Shown: positions 36,077 through 45,691, counted from the stretch's first letter. The stretch is DNA of 64,000 bases from Fulvivirga sediminis (GCF_016757215.1 NZ_JAESIY010000009.1:62001-126000); one strand, 5' to 3'. Program-made: numbers and translations. Notes: a model not told the origin generated them from the letters alone.

Positions 36077-38932
36077 CTAAAGCTCCATTTTCAGGTACTT
36101 CCCGGTATGACTATCTTCTATTTTCACTATCTCCTCTGGTGTTCCCATAGCCACTACCTGACCTCCACCACTACCTCCTTCGGGTCCCATATCTACTATG
36201 TGATCTGCTACTTTGATAACATCTAGGTTATGCTCTATAACTAAAACTGAATTTCCTTTATCAACAAGTTTATTCAACACGTCTAATAAGTGTTGAATAT
36301 CTTGGAAATGCAGCCCAGTAGTAGGCTCATCCAGAATATAGAAAGTTTTACCAGTGTCTTTCTTTGATAACTCTGTAGCAAGCTTCACTCGCTGAGCTTC
36401 TCCGCCTGAAAGTGTAGTAGCATGCTGACCAAGTGAAATATACCCCAGCCCCACTTCATTGAGCGTTTTTATTTTTCTAACAATTTTAGGCTGATTTTCA
36501 AAAAACTCAACTGCCTCCTCTACCGTCATTTCCAGCACATCTGAAATAGATTTTCCTTTAAACCTAACTTCCAAAGTCTCTCGATTATATCGCTTCCCCT
36601 TACATGTTTCACAAGGTACATGTACATCTGGCAAAAAATCCATCTCAATAAGCCTTAAACCTGCACCTTCACAGGTTTCGCACCTACCGCCTTTTACATT
36701 AAATGAAAAACGGCCAGGCTTATACCCTCTAATTTTCGCCTCGGGCAATTCTGAAAACAAAGCCCGTATATCTGTAAAAACACCAGTATATGTAGCTGGA
36801 TTAGATCTTGGTGTGCGACCAATGGGTGACTGATCGACCTCTATCACCTTATCCAAATGTTCTAGACCTGTAACTTTCTTATAAGCACGCGGCTCCCTTC
36901 TAGAATTATAAAACTTTTGATTAAGAATAGGAAAGAGCGTATCATGAATAAGAGTGGATTTACCACTACCCGAAACTCCGGTGATGAGCGTTAAAGTTCC
37001 TAAAGGAATTTCAAGATTCACGTTCTTTAGGTTATTTCCCGTGGCTCCAGTAAGTTTTAATTTCTTTCCGCTACCTTTTCGCCTCTCTTTCGGAACCTCA
37101 ATCTGCCTTTTGTCATTGAGGTAATCTGCAGTAGAACTACTCTGCTGTATAAAATTATCAGGGGCACCCTGTGCTACTATCTGTCCACCATGCCTACCTG
37201 CTCCAGGACCAATATCTATTATATAATCAGAAGCAAGCATCATATCTTTATCATGCTCTACTACAATAACGGTATTACCCAAATCACGGAGGTCTTTTAG
37301 AGATTTGATCAGTTTAACGTTATCTCTCTGATGTAAACCTATACTAGGTTCATCAAGAATGTAAAGTACTCCTACCAGCTGTGTACCTATCTGAGTAGCG
37401 AGCCTGATACGCTGTGCCTCACCACCTGAAAGGGTTTTTAAAGGCCTATTCAAATGTAAGTAATCAAGGCCAACATCTAATAAAAAGCCTATCCTCTTCC
37501 TTATTTCTTTTAAGACTTCTGAAGCTATTACATTTTGTTTCTCTGATAGTCTTTCTTCCAAGCCCTGAAACCAATTCCATAATTTACGAATGTCGTATTC
37601 GGCTAACTGAGAAATATTATGATTGTCTATCAAAAAGTGAAGCGCTTCTTTTTTGAGCCTCGCACCATTGCACTCAGGGCAGGTATTAGTGATGGTAAAA
37701 TCATTAACCCATTTCTGAATTTTGTCTGACCCGGCCTCTTTTTGTTTTTCCAAGAATTGGATAATTCCTTCGAACTTGGTATTCCAATCAGTACCAGGAT
37801 ATTTAACAGATTTAACAGCTACCGGCTCACTATCTCCATAAAGCAAGATATGAATTACCTCCTTAGGAATCTTTTCTATAGGGGTAGAAAGCGTTACTTT
37901 ATGTTTTTTTAGTATGGCTTGAATTTTCTTAAAAATCCAGATGTCTCGGTATTCACCCAGGGGCAATATACCTCCTCTACTTATGCTCAGTGACTTATCA
38001 GGAATAATAGAATCTTCCGTAATTTCTTCTATTTCACCAAGGCCATTGCATTTAGGGCATGCGCCATAGGGGGAGTTAAATGAAAATGTATTAGGCGCAG
38101 GCTCATCATAAGAAAGGCCCGAAAGAGGATCCATCAGGTACTTAGAGAAATGATGTATTTCATCATGCTGATCCAGCAACATTAAAATCCCTTCACCTTG
38201 CTTCAAAGCTGTTTTAATGGATTGACTGATTCTATATCTGTCTTTTTCCACTACCTGAATACGGTCAATCACCACCTCAATATCATGGGTTTTATAACGA
38301 TCAACTTGCATTTTTGGAACCAGCTCTTGCATCTTACCATCTACCCGAACTCTGGAATAGCCATTTTTTCTCACCTGCTGAAAAAGCTCCCTATAATGTC
38401 CTTTTCGCCCTTTAACAATGGGAGCTAAAATGGTGAGTTTTTGTTCATCGTAATTCTGAAGGATATGATCCAAAATCTGATCTTCAGATTGACGTACCAT
38501 CTTTTCACCTGTAGAATATGAAAATGCTTCTCCTGCTCGAGCATAAAGCAGACGCATGAAATCATAAATCTCCGTAGTAGTACCCACGGTGGACCGTGGA
38601 TTCTTAGAAGTAGTTTTTTGCTCTATTGATATAACCGGGCTAAGACCATTGATCTTATCTACATCTGGCCTCTCTAAATTCCCTATAAATGAACGCGCAT
38701 AAGCACTGAAACTCTCCATATACCTACGTTGTCCTTCGGCATAAATGGTATCAAATGCCAATGAAGACTTACCACTACCGCTTATGCCGGTAATTACTAC
38801 AAGGGTATTTCTAGGAAAAGATAAGCTTACATTTTTAAGATTGTGCTCTCTAGCACCAATAATCTCTATATTATCATAGCCCGTAACATCATATCCTTCG
38901 CTATCATTTAAAACTTCCTCTTCTGCGATCAT
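36077..38932 (-). CDS. uvrA: Excinuclease ABC subunit A
   Basis: 951 residues. Two ABC ATPase halves: Walker A at 49-56 (GISGSGKS) and again in GVSGSGKSTLIH; two LSGGEAQR signatures. Zinc-binding Cys pairs are CPKCNG and CPECNG in the first half and CETCEG/CETCKG in the second. UvrA dimers find bulky lesions and load UvrB. ATG start; monocistronic, ended by a hairpin terminator. uvrC lies about 15 kb away; uvrB is not in the window. Confidence 0.98.
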   Translation of the reverse strand: MIAEEEVLNDSEGYDVTGYDNIEIIGAREHNLKNVSLSFPRNTLVVITGISGSGKSSLAFDTIYAEGQRRYMESFSAYARSFIGNLERPDVDKINGLSPVISIEQKTTSKNPRSTVGTTTEIYDFMRLLYARAGEAFSYSTGEKMVRQSEDQILDHILQNYDEQKLTILAPIVKGRKGHYRELFQQVRKNGYSRVRVDGKMQELVPKMQVDRYKTHDIEVVIDRIQVVEKDRYRISQSIKTALKQGEGILMLLDQHDEIHHFSKYLMDPLSGLSYDEPAPNTFSFNSPYGACPKCNGLGEIEEITEDSIIPDKSLSISRGGILPLGEYRDIWIFKKIQAILKKHKVTLSTPIEKIPKEVIHILLYGDSEPVAVKSVKYPGTDWNTKFEGIIQFLEKQKEAGSDKIQKWVNDFTITNTCPECNGARLKKEALHFLIDNHNISQLAEYDIRKLWNWFQGLEERLSEKQNVIASEVLKEIRKRIGFLLDVGLDYLHLNRPLKTLSGGEAQRIRLATQIGTQLVGVLYILDEPSIGLHQRDNVKLIKSLKDLRDLGNTVIVVEHDKDMMLASDYIIDIGPGAGRHGGQIVAQGAPDNFIQQSSSTADYLNDKRQIEVPKERRKGSGKKLKLTGATGNNLKNVNLEIPLGTLTLITGVSGSGKSTLIHDTLFPILNQKFYNSRREPRAYKKVTGLEHLDKVIEVDQSPIGRTPRSNPATYTGVFTDIRALFSELPEAKIRGYKPGRFSFNVKGGRCETCEGAGLRLIEMDFLPDVHVPCETCKGKRYNRETLEVRFKGKSISDVLEMTVEEAVEFFENQPKIVRKIKTLNEVGLGYISLGQHATTLSGGEAQRVKLATELSKKDTGKTFYILDEPTTGLHFQDIQHLLDVLNKLVDKGNSVLVIEHNLDVIKVADHIVDMGPEGGSGGGQVVAMGTPEEIVKIEDSHTGKYLKMEL

Positions 38933-39031
38933 AGGCTATTTTTTGGTTTAGTTTTGCGTAAATCACAAAATTGAGCCATAGCATGGTTAAATGCAACTGA
39001 TAAAAAATGATTATACTGTTGGAATCCCAAA

Positions 39032-39553
39032 TTAATTACCTATGGCTAAATCAGGGTCAAAATCTAGAGAAATGGAGTTCATACAGAATCTTTTATATGT
39101 AGGAGCTGGTCCATCGTCAAAAATATGGCCCAAATGAGAATCACACCGGCCACACAGCACTTCTATACGATGCATACCATATGAATTATCTTCTTTATAA
39201 ATCACACTATTTTCTCTTACTGCTTCAAAAAAGCTAGGCCAGCCACAACTACTAGCAAACTTCGCATCAGAATAGAATAATTTATTTCCGCATACCGCAC
39301 AGTAATACACTCCTTTAATATCTGTATCCCAGTATTCACCAGTAAAAGCTCTTTCCGTTGCAGCTTCTCGTGCTACAGCATACAAGTCTGGCGGAAGTAT
39401 TTTTTTCCACTCTTCATTACTTACCTTCAGCTTAGAAGTATCTGTTCTTGAGTAATGAGGGTTGTTTTTATGATCACTATTTTTTTGAGCATTAGCTTCA
39501 CCTAGCATAATTGTCAATATTGATATGATTAAAATTCTTTTTATGAAGAACAT
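39032..39553 (-). CDS. msrB: Exported peptide-methionine (R)-S-oxide reductase
   Basis: 173 residues. Signal peptide ending GEANAQ, so periplasmic. MsrB domain with four zinc Cys (C85/C88 in CAVCG and C134/C137 in CGRCD), the SSCGWPSF motif (C103) and catalytic Cys157 in RFCMNS. Repairs methionine-R-sulfoxide in oxidised envelope proteins. ATG start. 123 bases downstream of the nucleoside phosphorylase, possibly in the same transcript. Confidence 0.95.
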   Translation of the reverse strand: MFFIKRILIISILTIMLGEANAQKNSDHKNNPHYSRTDTSKLKVSNEEWKKILPPDLYAVAREAATERAFTGEYWDTDIKGVYYCAVCGNKLFYSDAKFASSCGWPSFFEAVRENSVIYKEDNSYGMHRIEVLCGRCDSHLGHIFDDGPAPTYKRFCMNSISLDFDPDLAIGN

Positions 39554-39676
39554 ACACGATTTATTCTTTGATGTTATAACACCATATCAGTAGACAGGGT
39601 TCAATCATGCTCCCTCTTACTTCTACCTACATAGATACGCTATGCTTCTGATTTTGGTTTTTAAAGAAAAGAAGGA

Positions 39677-40495
39677 TTATAGTTTAGATATAAGCTCTAC
39701 AAAAAGAATAGTAAGCTTAAGCTCAGCCTCAGCTGCTATCTCCAGTATTTCTTCAATCTTAACTGGTTGCAAGTTATCAGGATCACAATCATCAGTAAGT
39801 ACAGAAACAGCACAACAAGGCAATGACATATGATTAGCCACTATCACCTCTGGAACGGTTGACATCCCTACTACATCGGCGCCTATTTTTCTCAAATATT
39901 TATATTCCGCCTTCGTTTCCAAATTAGGACCTGTAACTGCTGCATATACCCCCCTATGCAGATTAATGTTTTTTTCATAGCCTATATCCATAAGCATATT
40001 ACTCATATTCACATCGTAAGGCTCACTCATATCCGGAAACCTGGGGCCTAGCTCATCAATATTAGGCCCTACCAAAGGATTTTCGGGCTGTAAATTAATA
40101 TGATCTTCAATCAGCATCATGTCGCCTTTTTTCCAAACCAGATTCATGTTACCAGCTGCGTTCGAAATGAGTAATTGCTGCACTCCCAGACACTTCATCA
40201 CCCTTACCGGAAAGGTCACTTGTTTCATATTGTAACCTTCGTAATAATGAAAGCGGCCCTGCATGGCTAGCACCTTCTTACCTGCAATTTCACCATAAAT
40301 CAATTTGCCATGATGAAACTCTACTGTAGCCTGTGGAAAATGAGGTATATCATCGTAAGAAATTTCAACCTCTATATTTATTTGCTCTACAAATTTATTG
40401 CCCAGGCCTGTGCCTAGTATTACGCCTATCTGAGGAGAAGTTATTCCCTTATCTTGCAGAAAAGCGGTGGTTTCTTTTATTTGATCTATAGTCAT
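39677..40495 (-). CDS. Purine nucleoside phosphorylase, trimeric PNP/MTAP family
   Basis: 272 residues. Phosphate loop GVILGTGLG, HHGKLIYGE and RFHYYEG, then LISNAAGNMN and the substrate loop GPNLETKAE with Glu193 (Glu201 of human PNP), and GMSTVPEVIVANH. Splits purine nucleosides with phosphate. At the position of human PNP Asn243, which selects 6-oxopurines, this protein has Asp235 (VLTDDCD), as MTA phosphorylase does, so adenine nucleosides may be accepted. 46 bases after arsS on the same strand. Family call is firm; substrate is open. Confidence 0.92.
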   Translation of the reverse strand: MTIDQIKETTAFLQDKGITSPQIGVILGTGLGNKFVEQINIEVEISYDDIPHFPQATVEFHHGKLIYGEIAGKKVLAMQGRFHYYEGYNMKQVTFPVRVMKCLGVQQLLISNAAGNMNLVWKKGDMMLIEDHINLQPENPLVGPNIDELGPRFPDMSEPYDVNMSNMLMDIGYEKNINLHRGVYAAVTGPNLETKAEYKYLRKIGADVVGMSTVPEVIVANHMSLPCCAVSVLTDDCDPDNLQPVKIEEILEIAAEAELKLTILFVELISKL

Positions 40496-40541
40496 AAGAC
40501 AATAATAACCTTAGCTAATTTAAGGTGCAACATTTACCTGC

Positions 40542-41597
40542 TCATGCCACTGTACCCTGGCAGCTGGAGCCAGCTCCTGCAGTACAGCCATAGCAGTGTT
40601 GACTTATTTTAATTTCTCTGTTCTCTAATTTATTTATATCAAAATCTCTCAAATGCTGACCAGCAGCCTTCTGCACTTTTAAGCCTAGCATCTGATTAAA
40701 ATCACAATCATATAGATAGCCCTGGTAATCTACAGAAAGTGTATTGCGACACATAACACCTTTTACGGCTGACGGATTAAAAGCATTAACTAATTTCTCC
40801 ATATAGTCGTCATAGTTATCCGTACGCAGTAAAAACTCCAAAAACCGACTTATGGGCAAGTTGGTAATGGTAAAAAGGCTATTAAAATCTATATCAAAAT
40901 GATTTTTCAATTCCTTTTTAAAATCTCTCTCAAGCTGTAGTTGATCAGCTGGCAAAAAGGCTCCTGCCGGATTATAAACCAAGTCGAGCAATAAACCTGT
41001 GCGATCTTGCCCATAGCCTACCTCATTGAGCATATGTAAGGCCTTTATTGACTTTTCAAAAACCCCTTCTCCCCTTTGCCTGTCAGTTTTATCTGGCTGA
41101 TAAAATGGTAAAGAAGAAATTACCCTTACTTTATTCTTTTTAAAAAACTGCGGTAAATCATAATATGAAGGGTTAGCCAAAATGATGGTAAGATTTGAAC
41201 GTACTATAATTTCCTCCACTCCGGCTTTATTAGCTTCTTCTACAAACCAGCGGAAGTCAGGATTCATTTCAGGTGCACCTCCGGTAAGGTCAAGCGTTTT
41301 AATATTGGCCTCCTTGATAATATCGATACACATTTTCATGGTATCACGAGTCATAATCTCCTTACGATCAGGCCCAGCATCTACATGGCAATGCTTACAC
41401 ACCTGGTTGCACATATACCCTATATTTACCTGAAATATTTGTATGCTACTTGGCTTCAGAGGGTAATCATTAATAAGATTGAGCCTATCCTCGAAAGAGG
41501 GAAGCTCACCGCTGGCAAACACACCTTCTGAAAGAATTCGAAGCTGCTCTTGGGTATTAGCTAAAATATGATGGTTGGCTCTTAAAGATTTAATCAT
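40542..41597 (-). CDS. arsS: Arsenosugar biosynthesis radical SAM protein ArsS
   Basis: 351 residues. Radical SAM motif CNQVCKHC (Cys63, 67, 70) in NIGYMCNQVCKHCHVDAG, then LDLTGGAPEMNPDFRW. The C-terminal DUF3641-type region ends in CYGCTAGAGSSCQG, the Cys-rich tail typical of ArsS, a family with some selenocysteine members; here all are Cys. ArsS is thought to join a dimethylarsenic group to a deoxyadenosyl unit. No arsM methylase is nearby. ATG start, 9 bases after its AhpD-like partner. Confidence 0.9.
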   Translation of the reverse strand: MIKSLRANHHILANTQEQLRILSEGVFASGELPSFEDRLNLINDYPLKPSSIQIFQVNIGYMCNQVCKHCHVDAGPDRKEIMTRDTMKMCIDIIKEANIKTLDLTGGAPEMNPDFRWFVEEANKAGVEEIIVRSNLTIILANPSYYDLPQFFKKNKVRVISSLPFYQPDKTDRQRGEGVFEKSIKALHMLNEVGYGQDRTGLLLDLVYNPAGAFLPADQLQLERDFKKELKNHFDIDFNSLFTITNLPISRFLEFLLRTDNYDDYMEKLVNAFNPSAVKGVMCRNTLSVDYQGYLYDCDFNQMLGLKVQKAAGQHLRDFDINKLENREIKISQHCYGCTAGAGSSCQGTVA

Positions 41598-41606
41598 ACC
41601 GAAGTC

Positions 41607-41960
41607 TTACATTGAAAGCTTCTTCGATTTGTTCATCATTTGCACACTGTGTACTAATGATGCACCGCCACGAATGGCAGTGGTTACATGTACCGCTTCC
41701 ATCATTTGCTCATCCGTAATTCCTTTCTCTAAAGAATCTGAAGTATATGCATCTATACAGTAAGGGCATTGAATGGCATGAGCAACTGCCAGGGCAATCA
41801 GTGATTTTTCTCTGGCCGTAAGTGCTCCTTCTTTAAAGACATCTCCATAGTAATCAAAAAATTTCTTAGCCAGCTCTGGACCAAATTCAGCTACATCTCC
41901 AAATTTTTTTAAATCCGCGGGATCATAATAAGTCTTTTCCATAAAGGGTATAGTTTGCAT
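41607..41960 (-). CDS. ArsS-associated AhpD-like peroxidase-family protein
   Basis: 117 residues, carboxymuconolactone decarboxylase/AhpD fold. The active-site motif is HAIQCPYCIDAYT with Cys65 and Cys68, preceded by Glu51 in REKSLIALAVA, which suggests redox or peroxidase activity. This short form is regularly encoded beside arsS. First gene of the AhpD-like/arsS/PNP run; ATG start. Confidence 0.88.
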   Translation of the reverse strand: MQTIPFMEKTYYDPADLKKFGDVAEFGPELAKKFFDYYGDVFKEGALTAREKSLIALAVAHAIQCPYCIDAYTSDSLEKGITDEQMMEAVHVTTAIRGGASLVHSVQMMNKSKKLSM

Positions 41961-42066
41961 TAATATTGATAATTATACTACTCTGATGATAACGTAAAGA
42001 CTGCAATAGTGTTAGTCTTAACTCTCTCCATATCATTCTAGACTAGTGCAAACTGTGATATTTAAA

Positions 42067-43029
42067 TCAATCATTTACAGGAATGGCAATACGATAGACC
42101 TGTTTTCTAGATACATCTAAATGATCATCTCTCAGCCATGGGTTATGCCTTTTCAGTAACTTATAGTTTATACCCTGCTCCTTCGCAAATGCGATTAAAT
42201 CCTTAATATCATGATCCACCTCTACATACCGTAGCTCTTCTGCATCATATAGGTGTTTCTTTTCTATATTGAAACCATACTTCTTAGGGTGCTCTATAAT
42301 TTCCTTAATAGCCAAGATTCTAAAAACATATCTGGATGTTTCTTCATTGAGCAGAAGATCATAGTATGAGTCTACTTTTTGATTGTCTAATGCCCGTTGC
42401 AGGCCAGCCATACCTCTGTTATACGAAGCAGCTACGTTAGTCCAGTTACCAAATTTCTTATACGACTTTCTTAAATAACTACAAGCAGCCTTAGTAGCTT
42501 TTAAAGGATCATAGCGCTCATCCACTTCTCTATCTATCTCCAGCCCATTTTCTTTTCCTGAAGATTCTAGTATCTGCCAAAAACCTACCGCATTACTTGG
42601 AGAAACAACATTAGCAAAACCACCCTCAATGGCCGTTAAATATTTAAAGTCATCTGGAATATTATTTTCCTTCAAAATTTCTTCTATTTGAGGAAGCCAT
42701 CGGTGTGCCTTTTTTATTAACACGATAGTACTGCTGTGCCAATATGTATTTATCAGCAACTCTCTATCTAAACGCTCTCTCACATCCGGAATCTCTAAAG
42801 GAACCCTTTCACCAGCAAAATAAAGATCATTAGGTATATCTAAAGATACAGCATTTAAATAGCCTGTATATTCCCCTCCCGGTGCATGATTAATATTATA
42901 CCTGGGCATATCAGCCGGAACTGTTTTTTTTGCAATTGAAACAGACTCCGCCCTGCTATTATCATATTTTATATAACTACAAATAATGATTAATGATAGC
43001 AAGGCGATAGCATGAGGGAAGTATTTCAT
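42067..43029 (-). CDS. Lytic transglycosylase (MltD-type SLT domain)
   Basis: 320 residues. N-terminal hydrophobic segment acting as signal peptide or anchor (YFPHAIALLSLIIICSYI). SLT domain from about 105: catalytic Glu in YLTAIEGGFANVVSPS, then GFWQILESSGKENGL and NWTNVAASYNRGMAGL. Cuts glycan strands to anhydro-muropeptides. No LysM repeat follows, which is shorter than E. coli MltD. ATG start; isolated by about 95-105 base gaps. Confidence 0.88.
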   Translation of the reverse strand: MKYFPHAIALLSLIIICSYIKYDNSRAESVSIAKKTVPADMPRYNINHAPGGEYTGYLNAVSLDIPNDLYFAGERVPLEIPDVRERLDRELLINTYWHSSTIVLIKKAHRWLPQIEEILKENNIPDDFKYLTAIEGGFANVVSPSNAVGFWQILESSGKENGLEIDREVDERYDPLKATKAACSYLRKSYKKFGNWTNVAASYNRGMAGLQRALDNQKVDSYYDLLLNEETSRYVFRILAIKEIIEHPKKYGFNIEKKHLYDAEELRYVEVDHDIKDLIAFAKEQGINYKLLKRHNPWLRDDHLDVSRKQVYRIAIPVND

Positions 43030-43123
43030 AAGTATCGTAGTTTAAAAAATTAGCACTAACATTTATTTAATTCTCATAAGATTTAAATAGTTCAGAAAAG
43101 CCAACTCTACAACAGTAATATTT

Positions 43124-43882
43124 TTAAAAATTAGGTGACAGAAGATATTTAGCATAGAAGTCATCAATTACTTCTACAGCTTCCTTCTCAGTCTCTACAA
43201 TTTTAAACAGATTTAGATCATCTTTACTCACATTATTAGCCGCTGTAAGCATAGTATCTTTTATCCAATCTATAAGGCCTCCCCAATATTCCTTGCCCAC
43301 TAATACAATAGGAAATTTCCCAATTTTTTTAGTCTGTATAAGTGTTAAAGCCTCAAAAAGTTCATCTAAGGTGCCAAAGCCACCAGGCATTACTATAAAG
43401 CCTTGAGAATATTTAGTGAACATAACTTTTCTCACGAAGAAATAATCAAATGTGATGAGCTTGTCCGGATCAATGTAATCGTTTCCCTTCTGCTCAAAAG
43501 GAAGAATAATATTTAATCCTACAGACTTGCCACCTTCAGATTTGGCTCCTTTATTAGCTGCCTCCATAATACCAGGACCACCTCCAGAAATAACACCATA
43601 GCCATGTCTTACCAACTTAGCGGCAATTTTCTCGGCCATTTTATAGTATTTGTGATCGTTACGAGTTCTGGCAGAACCAAAAATAGTTACACAAGGTCCT
43701 ATTTTTGCTAATTTTTCAAAACCCTCCACGAATTCTGACATCACCTTAAAAATCACCCAGGAGTCATAACTTTTTATTTCATTCCAATCCTTCTCTTCAA
43801 AAGCACGAATAATTCTTTTTTCGTCTTCACTTAATTCATCAAAATTCTCTATATGATCTTGCTTTCTCTTTTTTCCTTTCAT
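43124..43882 (-). CDS. LOG-family Rossmann protein (TIGR00730)
   Basis: 252 residues. Nucleotide-binding GSARTRND, then VISGGGPGIMEAANKGA and the family signature MPGGFGTLDELFEAL, which hold the catalytic Arg/Glu of LOG phosphoribohydrolases. Such enzymes release a base from nucleoside 5'-monophosphates. A charged N-terminal extension of about 45 residues precedes the domain. ATG start; no clear operon partner. Confidence 0.9.
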   Translation of the reverse strand: MKGKKRKQDHIENFDELSEDEKRIIRAFEEKDWNEIKSYDSWVIFKVMSEFVEGFEKLAKIGPCVTIFGSARTRNDHKYYKMAEKIAAKLVRHGYGVISGGGPGIMEAANKGAKSEGGKSVGLNIILPFEQKGNDYIDPDKLITFDYFFVRKVMFTKYSQGFIVMPGGFGTLDELFEALTLIQTKKIGKFPIVLVGKEYWGGLIDWIKDTMLTAANNVSKDDLNLFKIVETEKEAVEVIDDFYAKYLLSPNF

Positions 43883-43954
43883 AGTCTTAAAATTTAATCA
43901 GCAGATAAACATACTTAATAAGTTTGCTTATAACAAACAGAATTGTACTTGTGA

Positions 43955-44860
43955 TTAGCCAATTAGGTCTTCTAATGCAGAGCGCAAATGTGGGTATTGA
44001 AACTGAAAACCTTCTTTTTCTATTTTCTCTGACGAAACCCTACTTCCACCAAGCAACATCGAAGCCATTTCGCCTAAAATCAGCTTTAACATAAAAGCGG
44101 GCACCGGAGGTAAAAAAGCGGGCTTGTGCAGCACCGATGAAGTAGTTTTTGTAAATTCTTTATTAGTAACAGGATTTGGAGCTACGCCATTATATGGTCC
44201 TGTTAATTGATTTTCCATAGCATATATAAACTGATGACAAAGGTCATCTATATGAATCCAGCTCATATATTGATCACCTGATCCTAAGGGAGCATTCAAA
44301 CCAAATTTTGCTGGGATCATTAATTTTTCCAATGCTCCTCCCTTCGGGGTCAGCACAAGGCCAACTCTTATTTTTGACACTTTAATGCCGAGGTCGGCTA
44401 TCAGATCTGCCTCCGCCTCCCAGGCTTTGGTTACAGTTGCTAAGAAGTCATCCCCAAACCGGCTATCTTCTTTTTTAAGTACACCTCCACTATCATAACC
44501 ATAATAACCAATAGCCGACGCAGAAATTACAGCTTTAACCTTATGATCATTATCTCGAAGAAGATCTTTGAGGAGGGCCGTAGATCTGGTTCTACTCTCT
44601 AACAGAATTTTCTTTCTCTCTTTATCCCACCTTTCATCAGCTATTCCCGCTCCTGCGAGGTTAATGATATAATCAGTTCCTTCCAAGCAGGCTTCATCAA
44701 TAGTCTGAGCATTAACATCCCAGGCATAAGCCTCTATGTCCTTCACCTTTTTAGGGTTTCTGCTCAAATATTTTACCGTATAATTTTTCTGCTGAAGGAG
44801 CTCGGTAAGCCTGCCCCCTATGAGGCCCGTTCCTCCTGTGATTAGTACAGTTCCACTCAT
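43955..44860 (-). CDS. TIGR01777 family NAD(P)-dependent epimerase
   Basis: 301 residues. Atypical SDR with the nucleotide loop ITGGTGLIGGRL at the N-terminus, YIINLAGAGIADERW, ASAIGYYG in place of the usual YxxxK region, and a C-terminal domain ending VSSEKIEKEGFQFQYPHL, typical of the YfcH/SDR39U1 group. Substrate unknown. ATG start, about 70 bases ahead of the LOG gene on the same strand. Confidence 0.9.
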   Translation of the reverse strand: MSGTVLITGGTGLIGGRLTELLQQKNYTVKYLSRNPKKVKDIEAYAWDVNAQTIDEACLEGTDYIINLAGAGIADERWDKERKKILLESRTRSTALLKDLLRDNDHKVKAVISASAIGYYGYDSGGVLKKEDSRFGDDFLATVTKAWEAEADLIADLGIKVSKIRVGLVLTPKGGALEKLMIPAKFGLNAPLGSGDQYMSWIHIDDLCHQFIYAMENQLTGPYNGVAPNPVTNKEFTKTTSSVLHKPAFLPPVPAFMLKLILGEMASMLLGGSRVSSEKIEKEGFQFQYPHLRSALEDLIG

Positions 44861-44914
44861 TATTTAATGATTCATATCCTAGAGGAAAAACGGTCAATAA
44901 GTATAAAAGTTCTA

Positions 44915-44952
44915 AATAAAAAACAGGCCATTGAAAATAGATCAATAGCCTG
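44915..44952 (-). terminator. Intrinsic terminator after the orphan lipoprotein gene
   Basis: Eleven-base arms CAGGCCATTGA (44924-44934) and TCAATAGCCTG (44942-44952), one G-U pair, followed on the minus strand by TTTTTTATTT. Starts 16 bases past the stop of the lipoprotein gene. Confidence 0.85.
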
Positions 44953-44968
44953 AGGATTTATTAGGGAT

Positions 44969-45478
44969 TTACTTATAAACGGTATATGCAATTACACCAG
45001 CGTTATTGCCTCTATTACAAGGCCATGATATAACATCTCCTGATATAAATGCAGCAGAGCCCTCCACTGATATAATTTGATTTACATGCGCTTGTAAATC
45101 ATCCTGATATTGATCTAGATTAATATCGCTATCACTATCTACATAGAATGCTAAGCCTTTATAATAAGTTTTAACTACACCTGACGGAGGCCAGCTTTTA
45201 GGGTAAGTGGTACAATTCTGAATGTAGTATTCTACCTCTTCCACGGCATCACCACAATCCTTATCATCATCTAAAGTACACCCTACTCTGGAAAAATTAG
45301 CAGGATGCTTTAAAGAAGATAATTCTTTCTCAGATGCTTGTCGTGTTTCAACCTTGCCTACTAATGATGTTAGATCAACTTCTTGTATTTCAAAGTTGTC
45401 TTTCTCATTTTCATCACAAGAGACAAGGAACATAGCGCACAGTATTAATGTGAAAATAGAAGAAAATAAGCTTTTCAT
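44969..45478 (-). CDS. Lipoprotein of unknown function
   Basis: 169 residues. Lipoprotein signal with lipobox FLVSC followed by DENEKD, an acidic start like the Bacteroidota surface-export signal. The mature part has four Cys (GCTLDDDKDCGD, YIQNCTTY, SWPCNRG) that could form two disulfides, and no family I recognise. ATG start. A single gene between its own terminator and a 213-base AT-rich gap. Confidence 0.65.
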   Translation of the reverse strand: MKSLFSSIFTLILCAMFLVSCDENEKDNFEIQEVDLTSLVGKVETRQASEKELSSLKHPANFSRVGCTLDDDKDCGDAVEEVEYYIQNCTTYPKSWPPSGVVKTYYKGLAFYVDSDSDINLDQYQDDLQAHVNQIISVEGSAAFISGDVISWPCNRGNNAGVIAYTVYK

Positions 45479-45640
45479 AAATCTTATTATTTTGGTTTAA
45501 ATTGATATATAAATATAGCTTAGATAAATTCAATATTTAATCTCAATAAATTATCATTATATTATATATTTATAGATTACTTAATGATTAATTTAAATAT
45601 ACATCTGGACCTACATGCTCTTTTGAAAAAATAAAAGCAT

Positions 45641-45669
45641 AAAAAAGCCCGAAGTAAAACTCCGGGCTT
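45641..45669 (-). terminator. Intrinsic terminator after the TonB receptor gene
   Basis: AAGCCCG (45645-45651) and CGGGCTT (45663-45669) arms with further AGT/ACT pairing inside; followed on the minus strand by a TTTTTT run. 22 bases past the stop. Confidence 0.88.
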
Positions 45670-45691
45670 CAATGTCATATATTAACTATAC

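Noticed and set aside
40515-40544. arsS stop is TGA followed in frame by nine codons including Cys-Cys and then TAG, which could suggest selenocysteine read-through
   Set aside because: The protein already ends at the usual family position after its CxxC-rich tail. Downstream I see only a 4-base-pair stem, not a convincing SECIS, and no sel genes are in the window.
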